Shown here one piece after another: positions 1-9,462 of a DNA stretch of 64,000 nucleotides. The stretch comes from an uncultured Tateyamaria sp. (GTDB lineage: Bacteria; Pseudomonadota; Alphaproteobacteria; Rhodobacterales; Rhodobacteraceae). The stretch spans positions 620,001-684,000 of the forward strand of contig NZ_CANNES010000001.1 in the NCBI RefSeq assembly GCF_947503705.1, given 5' to 3'. The notes beneath the pieces are model-generated. The model was not told where the DNA came from and made no database searches. It worked only from the letters and a program-made list of their open reading frames with translations. The translations under genes were made by a program, and so were the position numbers. Numbering within the stretch: the first letter of the stretch is position 1; every line of letters starts with the position of its first letter.

Positions 1-22
1 CGCAACAGCAGGGAGTTAAGTC

Positions 23-1399
23 ATGGAATTTTCGCGCCGCAGTTTTGGCCGGGCCGCCGGGGGGATTGCCCTGACCGGGGCCCTGCCCAAAATGGCCCTA
101 GCCCAAGAGATGACTTTGCTGGAGGCGCAGCGGGCCGCCCTATCTGCCGACATTCCAGAGTTTGAAGCGGCGATGGCCTTGATGAAAGCGCGTGGCAACA
201 CCGATATGGTGGCCAGTCTCATCACATCCCTGCGCTTTTCGCGCGCACGCGGCGTACAATTGGCCGAGACGCTGCGCGCCCTCACGGGCGAGGATTATTT
301 CACAGATTGGTTCGATTGGATGCTCTGGCAAGAGCGCAACCCACAGATCAAACCGCACGAAGATTTCCCCACCTTCAAGCGGGAACTGATGATGCGGATC
401 GACACAAATTTTGGCGAATTCCTGCGCCCCGAACATATTCAGCCCGAACAGATGCGTATCCGGCTTGAGGAAATCACCTGGGGCGGCGTCGTCAAGGATG
501 GCATTCCATCGCTGGATAATCCCGATCTGATCGCGGCGGCGGATGCAGAATATATGCGGGGCGACGACCTCGTCTTTGGCGTGTCGATCAATGGCGACAG
601 CCGCGCTTATCCCCTGCGCATCATGGGTTGGCACGAGATGTTCAACGAGGTGATTGGTGGCGTGCCTCTGGCGCTGGCCTATTGCACGCTCTGCGGCTCT
701 GGCATTCTGTTTGAAACGCAGGTGCCGGGCCGGGCCAAGCCGTTGGTGTTTGGCTCGTCTGGCTTTCTGTATCGGTCCAACAAACTGATGTTTGATCGCG
801 AGACAAATTCGCTCTGGAACCAATACACGGGCAAGCCGGTTGTTGGCCCGCTGGTCGGCAGTGGTATTGCGTTGCAACAGCGCCCTGTCGTCATCACCAC
901 CTGGGATAATTGGCAGGCTTCGAACCCGGACACCAAAGTGCTGTCGGTCAACACCGGACACCGTCGCGATTATGGGTCGGGGGTTGTTTATAACGACTAT
1001 TTCGGCTCACCCGATCTGATGTTCCCGGCCCAGGTCGATCAACGCGAACATGCGCAAAAAGACTACGTCTTTGCCGTTCGCGAATTTGGGGCGGCGCGGG
1101 CGTGGCCGCTGGACGCATTTGCTAATCAGCCGGTCATCAACGATGCGATTGCGGACAAACCTCTGTTGCTGATCGGTGATCCCGAAACGCGCAGCGTGCG
1201 CGCTTATGAGCGGGGCGGCCAGACCTTTGCCCCCTTTGCCGGGCGCTTGCGCGATCAGAACAGCGACGAATGGCGGGTGACAGAGGATGCGCTGATCGGG
1301 CCGGAGGGCGCGACGCTGCCCCGTGTGGCGGGCCATATCTCGTACTGGTTTGCCTGGGACAATTACATGGGCGATGCGGCCACGGTCTATGAGGGCTAA
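23..1399 (+). CDS. Tat-exported DUF3179 domain protein
   Basis: A 458-residue protein of unknown biochemical function. Residues 4-12 carry a twin-arginine motif (S-R-R-S-F-G) followed by a hydrophobic stretch and an A-L-A site near residue 27, so export of a folded protein to the periplasm by Tat is likely. The remainder resembles the DUF3179 family, with the typical Y-C-T-L-C-G segment (Cys221, Cys224) followed by a conserved S/G-rich region; the Cys pair could bind metal or form a disulfide. ATG at 23 follows an AGGGAG ribosome site at 10-15. The gene converges on the WYL regulator, and the two stop codons overlap by 4 nt. Confidence 0.82.
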   Translation: MEFSRRSFGRAAGGIALTGALPKMALAQEMTLLEAQRAALSADIPEFEAAMALMKARGNTDMVASLITSLRFSRARGVQLAETLRALTGEDYFTDWFDWMLWQERNPQIKPHEDFPTFKRELMMRIDTNFGEFLRPEHIQPEQMRIRLEEITWGGVVKDGIPSLDNPDLIAAADAEYMRGDDLVFGVSINGDSRAYPLRIMGWHEMFNEVIGGVPLALAYCTLCGSGILFETQVPGRAKPLVFGSSGFLYRSNKLMFDRETNSLWNQYTGKPVVGPLVGSGIALQQRPVVITTWDNWQASNPDTKVLSVNTGHRRDYGSGVVYNDYFGSPDLMFPAQVDQREHAQKDYVFAVREFGAARAWPLDAFANQPVINDAIADKPLLLIGDPETRSVRAYERGGQTFAPFAGRLRDQNSDEWRVTEDALIGPEGATLPRVAGHISYWFAWDNYMGDAATVYEG

Positions 1400-2079
1400 A
1401 GCGCGAGGGTCGTAACAGTTTTGTCTTTCTCCGTCTCTTCCCAGTGCTTTAGCAATGCGGCACCCTGGCCTTTGAAATACTCTGCCGTGAGTGCCGCGTC
1501 CCTTGCTCTGTCTAACCGGAAATGCCGCAAGGCGGTACGCAGCTCGCACCACGCCACGATCATCACTGTGTCGGCATAATAGATCAACGCCAAGGGCCAG
1601 ACCCGCCGCCGGGTCTGAGCCCCGTTTTGATCGTCATAGACCAGATCAAGCTTGGCCTCATCGCGGATCGCACGCCGGATCAAACCCGGATCGGTTTGTC
1701 CGGTGTCCTCAACACCCCAGGCCGAAGCGACCAGATGGCGTGTGCCGGGCGCGACCTGCGCCAGCTTGCGATGCGCACGGTTTGCAGCCCGCCACAAACC
1801 GGCATCCCCCGTTCGGGCAATCATCGACAGGCCCACGGCAATTGCCTCCGCTTCGTCCACATCAAAGGTGAGGGGCGGCAGGTCATAGCCCGCCCGCATC
1901 ACATAACCGGTGCCCGCCTCGCCCAGAATGGGGACCTGGCGAGCCTGTAGAATTGCAATGTCGCGGTAAACCGTGCGCATGGAAACTTCGAGAGTATCTG
2001 CCAGATCGCGGGCACGCACCGGTGCGGGGGCGGCGCGCAGAATCTGAATGATCTCAAAGAAACGAGCGGTGCGGGACAA
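1396..2079 (-). CDS. WYL/HTH transcriptional regulator (YafY family)
   Basis: A 227-residue DNA-binding regulator. An N-terminal HTH_11-type helix-turn-helix spans about residues 5-55 (V-S-M-R-T-V-Y-R-D-I recognition helix), and a WYL domain covers roughly residues 135-205 and probably senses a ligand. The length fits YafY-type proteins. It is divergent from the EamA transporter at 2185 with about 100 bp between them, so it may control that transporter, itself, or both. The ligand is not evident from sequence. Confidence 0.85.
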   Translation of the reverse strand: MSRTARFFEIIQILRAAPAPVRARDLADTLEVSMRTVYRDIAILQARQVPILGEAGTGYVMRAGYDLPPLTFDVDEAEAIAVGLSMIARTGDAGLWRAANRAHRKLAQVAPGTRHLVASAWGVEDTGQTDPGLIRRAIRDEAKLDLVYDDQNGAQTRRRVWPLALIYYADTVMIVAWCELRTALRHFRLDRARDAALTAEYFKGQGAALLKHWEETEKDKTVTTLAL

Positions 2080-2184
2080 AGGGCGGCTCCGATATTTTTT
2101 GCGGTGTAGGTTAACACTGCTGCCACATATGTGTCAGCAGGCTTCGGCTAGCACTGGCGCACACATCGTTTTGGAGTGCGCCTT

Positions 2185-3027
2185 ATGCCTGTTTTATCGC
2201 CTCGCCGCTTGGGCATTGTTCTGGTTGTCATATCGGCCTTGGTGTTCAGCCTTGCAGGAGTATTCACCCGAGGCGTGAGCAGCGCCGCTTGGGACATCAT
2301 CTTTTGGAGAGGGCTCGCGGCGGCGGGCTTCACGCTGGCCTATCTGGCACTGCGCGGACACCTGCGCGACGAAATCCGGGCCTTTGGCAAACCCGCCTTG
2401 CTGGTGGCAGTGTTAAGCGCCTTGGGCACGTCCGCTTTCATTCCCGCCTTCAAGCTAAGCAGCGTGGCCAATGTCGCGCTGATCTATGCCTCCGCCCCCT
2501 TTGTCGCCGCATTTCTGGCGTGGGTTTTGGTGCGTGAACTGCCCAAGCGCCGAGTGATGATTGCGGCGGGGCTGGCGATGGGGGGCGTGGCCCTGATTGT
2601 CGGGGGGACATCCGGTGGCGCGCATATTGCTGGCGACGCCCTGGCGCTGGTCATGACAGTGATGATGGCGGGGGTCATGGTGGTTTATCGCTGTGCACCC
2701 GCAACCACTGCGGCTTTGCCTGCGGCGGTGTCATCGCTGTTCCTCTTGCCCTTGGGCTGGTATTTCGGGGATCCGCTGGCCGTACCGCCGGGGGAGCTCC
2801 CTGTTTTGGTCCTGTTCGGCCTGGTTTTTGCCGTGGCGTCGGTGACGTTGTCCGAAGGCGCGCGGCGGTTGCCTGCAAGCGAAACGGCCCTGATCTCGAC
2901 CCTCGAAGTGCCGCTGGCCCCGACCCTCGCGATCCTGATGCTGAACGAATGGCCAGGCGTTTGGGCGGTGGTGGGCGGAACGCTGATCCTGGGTGCTGTG
3001 GTCTGGTCGCAAAGACCCGCCCCCTAA
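2185..3027 (+). CDS. EamA/DMT-family transporter
   Basis: An inner-membrane drug/metabolite-type transporter of about 280 residues with ten predicted hydrophobic segments arranged as two EamA repeats; the second repeat ends in a typical S-T-L-E-V-P-L-A-P motif. I prefer ATG 2185, which has GGAG at 2173-2176, over the in-frame GTG at 2176 that overlaps that ribosome site. It is divergent from the WYL regulator and shares a terminator region with the convergent HU gene. The substrate is unknown; amino-acid or metabolite efflux is usual for the family. Confidence 0.85.
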   Translation: MPVLSPRRLGIVLVVISALVFSLAGVFTRGVSSAAWDIIFWRGLAAAGFTLAYLALRGHLRDEIRAFGKPALLVAVLSALGTSAFIPAFKLSSVANVALIYASAPFVAAFLAWVLVRELPKRRVMIAAGLAMGGVALIVGGTSGGAHIAGDALALVMTVMMAGVMVVYRCAPATTAALPAAVSSLFLLPLGWYFGDPLAVPPGELPVLVLFGLVFAVASVTLSEGARRLPASETALISTLEVPLAPTLAILMLNEWPGVWAVVGGTLILGAVVWSQRPAP

Positions 3028-3033
3028 CGCAAA

Positions 3034-3055
3034 AGGGCCGCCCCTGGGCGACCCT
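3034..3055 (-). terminator. Rho-independent terminator of the HU gene
   Basis: Inverted repeat AGGGCCGCCC / GGGCGACCCT (3034-3043 and 3046-3055, one mismatch) with a 2-nt gap. Read on the minus strand it is followed by TTTT at 3033-3030, as expected for the end of the HU transcript. It lies in the 51-bp gap between two convergent genes, so it may also slow the + strand transcript. Confidence 0.7.
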
Positions 3056-3078
3056 CTCATCTGGATGCGTGAGGCGGA

Positions 3079-3366
3079 TTAGCCGTTCACGCTGTCTTTC
3101 AGAGCCTTGGCAATGGTCATCTTGACCACCTTGTCGGCCTCTTTCTTGAATTGGTCGCCAGTGGCAGGGTTACGCACCATACGCTCGGGGCGCTCACGGC
3201 AATAGATTTTGCCGACGCCGGGCAGGGTGACCGCGCCGCCACCCGACACTTCACGTGTAATCAGGTTGCAGATCGATTCCAGGGCCGCGCCGGCGGATTT
3301 CTTGTCTGTGTCCATTTCCTCGGCCAGAGCGGCGACGAGTTGGGTTTTTGTCATTGGTTTTGCCAT
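3079..3366 (-). CDS. HU-family DNA-binding protein
   Basis: A 95-residue histone-like nucleoid protein. It opens with the typical K-T-Q-L-V-A-A-L-A-E helix and has the G-V-G-K-I motif and an R-N-P-A-T-G-D segment in the DNA-binding arm. HU bends and compacts DNA as a dimer. The gene is monocistronic: AAGGAGACC ribosome site just upstream and a hairpin terminator downstream. The family includes IHF subunits, but general length and motifs favour HU. Confidence 0.93.
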   Translation of the reverse strand: MAKPMTKTQLVAALAEEMDTDKKSAGAALESICNLITREVSGGGAVTLPGVGKIYCRERPERMVRNPATGDQFKKEADKVVKMTIAKALKDSVNG

Positions 3367-3508
3367 TTTATGGTCTCCTTCGTCTGCCCGACAACTTGGG
3401 CCTCATTGCGTACATGTAACGGTATGTTGTGGGAAAACACAACGAATAGTGGGCCAAGGCAAGCGGAAAACAGGGGTTTTCGGCCTTTTTCAGCCTCCGG
3501 TAGCCCCC

Positions 3509-4969
3509 TTACAGGAACGCGGTTTCGTCAAATGACCGCAATTTCCGACTGTGGATACGCTCTAGCGGCATGGTGCGCAGTTGCTCCATCGATCGGATTC
3601 CGATCATCAGATGCCGCGCGACCTGAGATTTATAGAAGGTCGAGGCCATGCCCGGCAGCTTCAGCTCGCCATGTAGCGGCTTATCCGACACACACAAAAG
3701 TGTGCCATAAGGCACCCGGAACCGGTAGCCATTGGCGGCGATTGTGGCGCTTTCCATATCCAGCGCAATAGCCCGCGATTGGCTGAGGCGCTGGACCGGT
3801 CCGTGCTGGTCCCGAAGCTCCCAATTGCGGTCGTCATAAGAGGCAACCGTGCCGGTACGCATGACGCGCTTCAGCTCGTAACCCTCAAGCTCGGTCACGC
3901 CCGCAACGGCCTGTTCCAACGCGATCTGGATTTCAGCGAGCGCCGGGATTGGCACCCAGGGCGGCAGATCGTCGTCCAGTACGTGATCCTCGCGCAGATA
4001 GGCGTGGCCCAGGACAAAATCCCCCAGCGCCTGCGAGTTCCGCAGCCCCGCGCAATGCCCCACCATCAGCCAGGCATGGGGGCGCAGCACGGCAATATGG
4101 TCGGTCGCGGTCTTGGCGTTCGATGGCCCAACTCCGATGTTGACCAGAGTGATGCCCGACCCGTCGGCCCGTTTCAGGTGATAGGTTGGCATTTGCGGCA
4201 TCTTGCCCGCATCCTCGATCACGCCGTCACCGGTTGTGATGATGGAATTGCCCGTCGAGACAAAGGCGGTGTACCCGCTCTTAGGGTCGTCCAACTGGGC
4301 GCGGGCATAGGCCTCGAACTCGGACACATAAAACTGGTAGTTGGTGAACAGCACGAAGTTCTGGAAATGCACCGGGTCGGTGGCGGTGTAATGCGACAGC
4401 CGCGCCAGCGAATAGTCGACGCGCTGGGCGGTGAATGGGGCCAATGGCTCGATCCCGTCCTTGGCCGTATAGGTCCCGTTGACGATATCGTCATTGGTCG
4501 TCGTGAGGTCAGGCACGTCAAAGACATCGCGCAGCGTAAACTGCGCCGCCCCTTCCTGGGGCACCGTGATGGCGTCGTTATTGGCGACCGCAAAATGCAC
4601 CGGCATCGGGGTGTCGGAATATCCGATATGCACGGGTTGGTCGTGGTTGGCGATCAACAGGCCGATTTGCTGGGTTAGATAGTTCGCAAACAAGTCAGGC
4701 CGGGTGATCGTGGCCGCGTAGGTGCCGGGCCCTGACACATGGCCAAAACTGAGCCGCGTATCGACGCGCGCATAGCTTGACGTGGAAAACCGTACTTCGG
4801 GGTAAAACGCGCGGACGCGCCCGTCTGGCGCGCCCTTGGTCATGGCCGCAGCGAAGTGGTTGTTCAAAAAATCGGACGCCTCGTCATACAGCTGACGCAG
4901 GAGGGCAACCGCCGCCTTCGCATCGTCCATGCGTTGGTGAGGTCGCTGATCGGGTGTGAGTATTTTCAT
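3509..4969 (-). CDS. amn: AMP nucleosidase
   Basis: A 486-residue cytosolic enzyme hydrolysing AMP to adenine and ribose 5-phosphate; the length matches the E. coli Amn family (about 484). An N-terminal domain of about 170 residues precedes a nucleoside-phosphorylase-like catalytic domain with G-V-G-P-S-N, V-G-H-C-A-G-L-R and A-L-D-M-E-S-A-T motifs, the last probably holding the purine-side catalytic residues. Its start overlaps the adenine deaminase stop (ATGA at 4966-4969), so the two are co-translated and act in sequence: AMP to adenine to hypoxanthine. Confidence 0.93.
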   Translation of the reverse strand: MKILTPDQRPHQRMDDAKAAVALLRQLYDEASDFLNNHFAAAMTKGAPDGRVRAFYPEVRFSTSSYARVDTRLSFGHVSGPGTYAATITRPDLFANYLTQQIGLLIANHDQPVHIGYSDTPMPVHFAVANNDAITVPQEGAAQFTLRDVFDVPDLTTTNDDIVNGTYTAKDGIEPLAPFTAQRVDYSLARLSHYTATDPVHFQNFVLFTNYQFYVSEFEAYARAQLDDPKSGYTAFVSTGNSIITTGDGVIEDAGKMPQMPTYHLKRADGSGITLVNIGVGPSNAKTATDHIAVLRPHAWLMVGHCAGLRNSQALGDFVLGHAYLREDHVLDDDLPPWVPIPALAEIQIALEQAVAGVTELEGYELKRVMRTGTVASYDDRNWELRDQHGPVQRLSQSRAIALDMESATIAANGYRFRVPYGTLLCVSDKPLHGELKLPGMASTFYKSQVARHLMIGIRSMEQLRTMPLERIHSRKLRSFDETAFL

Positions 4970-6780
4970 GTTGTCGTCTCTAATACGGGTATGAATTCGA
5001 ATGTGCGCACGTCCACGAGACCAAGGTCTGAGATGCGCAATTCAGGGATTACAACAAGCGCAAGCAGCGAATGTTGCATGTAAGCGTTGTTCAGGGTGCA
5101 GCCGCAATCGACCATGGCCTGAACCAGTTTGTCGGCTTTGGCTGCCACCTCGTGGGCCGGGCTGTCGGACATGAGGCCCGCGATGGGCAGTTCCACCAGC
5201 GCCAGTTCCTGGCCGTCCTTGTAAATGGTGATACCGCCGCCCACTTCGGCCAGCCGGTTTGCGGCCAGCGCCATTTGCGCGCGATCGGTGCCCACCACAA
5301 TCATGTGGTGGCTGTCATGGGCCACCGTCGAGGCCATGGCCATCTTGCCACTGTAGTTGAAACCAGCGACCAGAGCGTTCGTCACGCCCCCTGTCGCCTT
5401 ATGTCGTTCCACCAATGCGATCTGGCAGGTGTCGCCGTGGCTTTCCACTTTGCCATCGTTCACGGGCATGTCCCGTTTCAGTGCTTTGGTCGGTGCCTGA
5501 TTTTCCACCACACCGATGACATTCGCAGTTACGGAATTGCGGCCCTCGGGGGCCTTGATCTCAAAGTCTGCTGCGGTCTTTTGAGCGCCCATATGGACCG
5601 TCTGACGGGCCGTGTCAGGCCAGTCGAGATGTGGGCATTCGGCGGTCAACTTGCCATCCATCGCCACGGTCTTGCCGCGTGCGATCACATGCTCGATCGG
5701 CAGGGCGTTGAGGTCAGAGGTCAGAATGATATCCGCCCGCCGCCCCGGCGTAATCGATCCAATCTCACGCTCCAGCCCGAAATGCGTGGCCGTGTTGATC
5801 GTCGCCATTTGCAGCGCCACCAGCGGATCGCAGCCACAGGCAATGGCATGGCGGACCACCCGGTTCATGTGCCCCTCGTTCACCAGCGTGCCGGAATGGC
5901 AATCGTCGGTGCACAGGATCATATTGCGCGGGTCCAGACCCTTTTCGGTGATGGCTGTGATCTGCGTTTCCACGTCATACCAGGCGCTGCCAAGGCGGAT
6001 CATCGACCGCATACCCTGCCGCATTCGCATGATTGCATCCGCCTCGCAGGTGCCTTCATGATCGTCCGCCGGACCGCCCGCCACATAGGCGGCAAAATCG
6101 GGGCCAAGGTCGGGCGAGGCATAATGGCCACCCACGGTTTTGCCAGCATTCTGGGTCGCTGCAATCTCGGCCAGCATCTGGGGATCACCCGCCGCGACAC
6201 CGGGAAAGTTCATCATTTCGCCCAACCCGATGATACCGGGCCAGGTCATGGCCTCGGCCACATCGTCGGCTGAGATTTCGTAACCCGTTGTTTCCATCCC
6301 CGGGGCCGAGGGGGCACAGGATGGCATTTGTGTCCAGATGTTCACAGGCTGCATCAGAGCCTCGTCATGCATCAGGCGCACGCCGGCAAGGCCCAGAACA
6401 TTCGCAATCTCATGGGGGTCGGTGAACATGGTCGTGGTGCCGTGCGGAATGACAGCAGCGGCAAATTCGGCAGGGGTCAGCATACCGCTCTCGATATGCA
6501 TATGTCCGTCACAGAGGCCGGGAACCATGTATCGGCCTGCCGCCTCGATCACCTCGGTGTCGGGGCCGATGCAATGACTGGCATCGGGTACAACGCACGC
6601 AATACGCCCATGGCGGATGGCAATATCGTAGCCGGGCAGCGCCTCGCGGGTGTGCACATTTACCCATATCCCACCGCGTATGACGGTATCGGCGGGCGCA
6701 CGGCCTGCGGCAGTTTCGATAAGGTCGGGGGCGACGGCGGGCCAGCTTGGAAAAGCGGACGGGAAAAGGTCATGTTCCAT
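4966..6780 (-). CDS. ade: Adenine deaminase
   Basis: A 604-residue metal-dependent amidohydrolase converting adenine to hypoxanthine and ammonia. An N-terminal urease-like metal-binding motif (D-G-H-M-H-I-E-S) lies near residue 90, and the long C-terminal domain is typical of Ade. I start at ATG 6780 (MEHDLFPSAF) because the 34-codon extension to 6882 lacks family character and would cross the ArsC start on the other strand. It forms an operon with amn, giving a short adenine-salvage route. The divergent arsC-like gene begins only 89 bp away. Confidence 0.92.
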   Translation of the reverse strand: MEHDLFPSAFPSWPAVAPDLIETAAGRAPADTVIRGGIWVNVHTREALPGYDIAIRHGRIACVVPDASHCIGPDTEVIEAAGRYMVPGLCDGHMHIESGMLTPAEFAAAVIPHGTTTMFTDPHEIANVLGLAGVRLMHDEALMQPVNIWTQMPSCAPSAPGMETTGYEISADDVAEAMTWPGIIGLGEMMNFPGVAAGDPQMLAEIAATQNAGKTVGGHYASPDLGPDFAAYVAGGPADDHEGTCEADAIMRMRQGMRSMIRLGSAWYDVETQITAITEKGLDPRNMILCTDDCHSGTLVNEGHMNRVVRHAIACGCDPLVALQMATINTATHFGLEREIGSITPGRRADIILTSDLNALPIEHVIARGKTVAMDGKLTAECPHLDWPDTARQTVHMGAQKTAADFEIKAPEGRNSVTANVIGVVENQAPTKALKRDMPVNDGKVESHGDTCQIALVERHKATGGVTNALVAGFNYSGKMAMASTVAHDSHHMIVVGTDRAQMALAANRLAEVGGGITIYKDGQELALVELPIAGLMSDSPAHEVAAKADKLVQAMVDCGCTLNNAYMQHSLLALVVIPELRISDLGLVDVRTFEFIPVLETTT

Positions 6781-6868
6781 GTCCCGTTGGATCAAAAAAC
6801 GCGGGCATACGCAAGGGGCCGGGAACGGTTGTCTTGAAACTATCATGAAAGGCGGCAAAGACTGGCCC

Positions 6869-7300
6869 ATGGACATTGTCATTCATCACAACCCCGATTG
6901 CGGCACCTCGCGCAATGTACTGCAGTTCATCCGGGCCTCAGGCTATGAGCCGACGGTGATCGAATACCTCAAGGTGGGTTGGACGCGGCCCCAGCTTTTG
7001 GCGCTGTTTGCCGCCGCCGGGTTGACGCCCCGGACAGCGCTGCGCGTGACCAAGAGCCCAGCCGCCGAAATGGGGTTGCTGGACGAAAGCGTGCCCGATG
7101 ATGTTCTGATGGAGGCGATGCTGGAGCATCCCGTTCTGGTCAACCGCCCGATCGTGGCCTGCGTTCGTGGCGTGCGCCTGTGCCGCCCGTCTGATGCAAT
7201 TTTGGACCTTTTGCCGGTCTGGCCGCCGGGCCCGCTGTTCAAAGAGGATGGCGACATGGTTCTGGATGCCGATGGCAACAGGGTTGACGGTTCAAAATAG
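6869..7300 (+). CDS. arsC: ArsC/Spx-family arsenate reductase-like protein
   Basis: A 143-residue thioredoxin-fold protein of the glutaredoxin-dependent arsenate reductase type. The catalytic Cys11 sits in H-N-P-D-C-G-T-S-R-N, and the later L-V-N-R-P-I-V motif matches the arsenate-binding loop of ArsC. Arsenate would be reduced to arsenite using glutathione and glutaredoxin. No arsenite pump or ArsR repressor is adjacent, so it may be a housekeeping member. An in-frame ATG 24 nt upstream (6845) is an alternative start. Confidence 0.85.
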   Translation: MDIVIHHNPDCGTSRNVLQFIRASGYEPTVIEYLKVGWTRPQLLALFAAAGLTPRTALRVTKSPAAEMGLLDESVPDDVLMEAMLEHPVLVNRPIVACVRGVRLCRPSDAILDLLPVWPPGPLFKEDGDMVLDADGNRVDGSK

Positions 7301-7318
7301 ATCAATAAGGCTGACCTT

Positions 7319-7750
7319 ATGGATTATGAAACGATAGATGCAGACAGCTTTGGCCGGGGCCTGCGGGGCATTGGCCTGAACCTGTTGGTGCGGGACGTTG
7401 GGGCCGAGGTGGCCTTTCTCAAGGCCGTTTTCGGTATGAAGGCGTTTCAGCCCACTGCCGATTTCGCGATCATGACCTATGGGGATCAGGTGTTTCAGTT
7501 GCACAGCGACGGGACGTATCATTCCAACCCGCTGCTAGGGCTTTTACCCGAAAACCCGCCACGGGGTGGCGGGATCGAGATTAGGCTCTATGACACCGAC
7601 CCCGAAGAGGCGGTTGCGCTGGCCAAGGCCCACGGCGGCACGATCCTGCAAGAACCCACCGACAAACCCCACGGCCTGCACGAGGCATATATCCTGTGCG
7701 AGAATGGATACGCTTGGGTGCCGTCGCGGGGGAAAGATAGTGTAGATTGA
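7319..7750 (+). CDS. VOC (glyoxalase/bleomycin resistance fold) protein
   Basis: A 143-residue single-domain member of the vicinal oxygen chelate superfamily. The pattern L-N-L-L-V-R-D-V near residue 25, followed by a second half ending in a G-Y-A-W motif, fits this fold, but the metal ligands cannot be assigned with confidence. It follows arsC by 18 nt and overlaps the next small ORF through a TGATG junction, so the three are probably one transcript. Substrate unknown. Confidence 0.75.
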   Translation: MDYETIDADSFGRGLRGIGLNLLVRDVGAEVAFLKAVFGMKAFQPTADFAIMTYGDQVFQLHSDGTYHSNPLLGLLPENPPRGGGIEIRLYDTDPEEAVALAKAHGGTILQEPTDKPHGLHEAYILCENGYAWVPSRGKDSVD

Positions 7751-7938
7751 TGGTCCGCAATTATTCCGATGCGGTTTTTCGAGCAAGCGGAAGGTTTCTT
7801 GTTTTCTCAGCCGTGACTGCGGTACTTCTCGCTTTTTGCGCCTTCATATTTCTTGCGGTTGGTTACGCGTCAGGTCATCTGTCGTGGTGTCAATACGATT
7901 ACGAAGGTACGGTCTTTGAATGTGGAAGCATGAAATAG
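7750..7938 (+). CDS. Small single-pass membrane protein, unknown function
   Basis: A 62-residue ORF whose ATG overlaps the stop of the VOC gene (TGATG), implying translational coupling. One hydrophobic helix spans about residues 17-40, followed by a short tail with two Cys residues (W-C-Q-Y-D-Y and E-C-G-S). I do not recognise a family. Junction geometry and the helix support it being real, but small size keeps confidence moderate. Confidence 0.5.
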   Translation: MVRNYSDAVFRASGRFLVFSAVTAVLLAFCAFIFLAVGYASGHLSWCQYDYEGTVFECGSMK

Positions 7939-7996
7939 GCAGCTGCCCGGCTTCGCCCATAGCAATTCGGCCTGTGTGGAAGGTGAGGTCTGGCAC

Positions 7997-9280
7997 CTAG
8001 CTGCGACGCTTCGCGAATTTCCGCCCGATCCCGCGCATCGTCGTGCGGTTCAGATACCATAGGAAATAGAGGGTGGCGTTGTTGCGCAGTTCACTCTGGG
8101 GCTCTTGACCGCGCGACATCCGCGTCATTTGCCAGGCATAGAATTCGACCTGCGACACGGTGTTCACCAGATTGGCCAGCCAGCTTTTGGTGTTTGCACC
8201 GAACCGCCCGCGCCCGATGTTCAACCCACTTTCATCGCTGCTGATATCTTCGACTTTGCCAGCCAGGATATCCGCCACCGCATCCGGCAGCACACAAAGG
8301 GGCCGGGCGAGGCCGATCATGTCGATGCCGTCTTCGGTCACTGCCGCCTCCATCGCGGTGCGGGTGCGAAAACCGCCGGTGACCATAATCGGCACGCTGA
8401 CGGCCTTGCGCACTTCGCGGGCGTAGTCGAGGAAATAGGCCTCGCGTCGCTTGGTGCTGTCGCGTTGCTCGTCCTCGGTCCCATTGACAAAGCTCATCTT
8501 TTCATAGGTCCCGCCCGACAATTCGATCAGGTCAATACCGTCCTCTTGCAGCCATTTGGCAACCTGGCAGCTGTCTTCAAGCGTGAAACCGCCCTTCTGG
8601 AAATCGGCCGAATTCAGTTTCACTGCGACAGGGAAATCGGTGCCCACCACCGCCCGAATGGCAGCATAGACGCGGCGCAGGAACCTCGCACGATTTTCCA
8701 ACGATCCGCCAAATTCATCGCTGCGTTGGTTGGTGATGGGCGATAGGAACTGGCTGATCAAATAGCCATGCGCGCCGTGGATCTGCACTCCGTCAAAGCC
8801 TGCCTTCTGCGCGATCTGCGCGGTTTTGGCATAGCGGGCGATGGCATCCTCAATGTCGTCATCGGTCATGGCCCGAGGCTTGCCAAAAAGGCCCAGAATT
8901 TGCAGCTTTTCCGCGGATGGCGACAGGGGCCTCGTGTTCACGACAATGGGGCATTGGCGGCCCGGATGGCTGATCTGCATCCAGATCTGGCACCCATCCA
9001 CCTTTGAGGCTTCGGCCCAGGCACTGAGCGCTGAAAGGTTGCTGTTATCCTCAACCACCACATTGCCGGGTCGTTCGAGATAGCGCCGATCTACCATCAC
9101 ATTGCCAGTCAACTGCACGCCCATTCCACCTTTGGCCCAGCGGTTATAAAGGGTCGCATGCGCCTGTGTCGGATCATCGTCCGGGCCACACATCGCCTCG
9201 GTCATCGCACTTTTGCCGAACCGGTTTTTGACTTGCACACCGCAGGGCAGATCGAGAGGCTGAGAAAGGATGGACGTCAT
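7997..9280 (-). CDS. Old Yellow Enzyme-type NADH:flavin oxidoreductase
   Basis: A 427-residue FMN-dependent TIM-barrel oxidoreductase. It has the family motifs Q-I-S-H-P-G-R-Q, H-G-A-H-G-Y-L-I-S-Q-F-L-S-P and R-S-D-E-F-G-G-S, which build the FMN and substrate pocket. Such enzymes reduce enoates or other alpha,beta-unsaturated compounds with NAD(P)H. I start at ATG 9280 (MTSILSQPLD); the in-frame extension to 9316 adds a non-family leader. The C-terminal tail of about 70 residues beyond the barrel is aromatic-rich. Physiological substrate unknown. Confidence 0.87.
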   Translation of the reverse strand: MTSILSQPLDLPCGVQVKNRFGKSAMTEAMCGPDDDPTQAHATLYNRWAKGGMGVQLTGNVMVDRRYLERPGNVVVEDNSNLSALSAWAEASKVDGCQIWMQISHPGRQCPIVVNTRPLSPSAEKLQILGLFGKPRAMTDDDIEDAIARYAKTAQIAQKAGFDGVQIHGAHGYLISQFLSPITNQRSDEFGGSLENRARFLRRVYAAIRAVVGTDFPVAVKLNSADFQKGGFTLEDSCQVAKWLQEDGIDLIELSGGTYEKMSFVNGTEDEQRDSTKRREAYFLDYAREVRKAVSVPIMVTGGFRTRTAMEAAVTEDGIDMIGLARPLCVLPDAVADILAGKVEDISSDESGLNIGRGRFGANTKSWLANLVNTVSQVEFYAWQMTRMSRGQEPQSELRNNATLYFLWYLNRTTMRGIGRKFAKRRS

Positions 9281-9462
9281 CAAATGGCCCTTTTCGTAGC
9301 TGGCATTGGCGCCCAAACGTTACAGCATGGTGCACGCGCCGCGCGCGGAATGGCAAGCGTGAATGCCATAGACATCAGGTCGCATTCAGGACAGGTTTTG
9401 TAGTTGATCCTGGGGCGGCCCCCTGCGCACCCTGACGCCAAGAACCAAAGGGAGCCCTGATC

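Noticed and set aside
5071-6273. 400-codon frame antisense to adenine deaminase
   Set aside because: Shadow of ade, lacking domain signals.
6781-6882. Longer N-terminus of adenine deaminase
   Set aside because: The 34 extra codons would overlap the opposite arsC start and have no family-like features.
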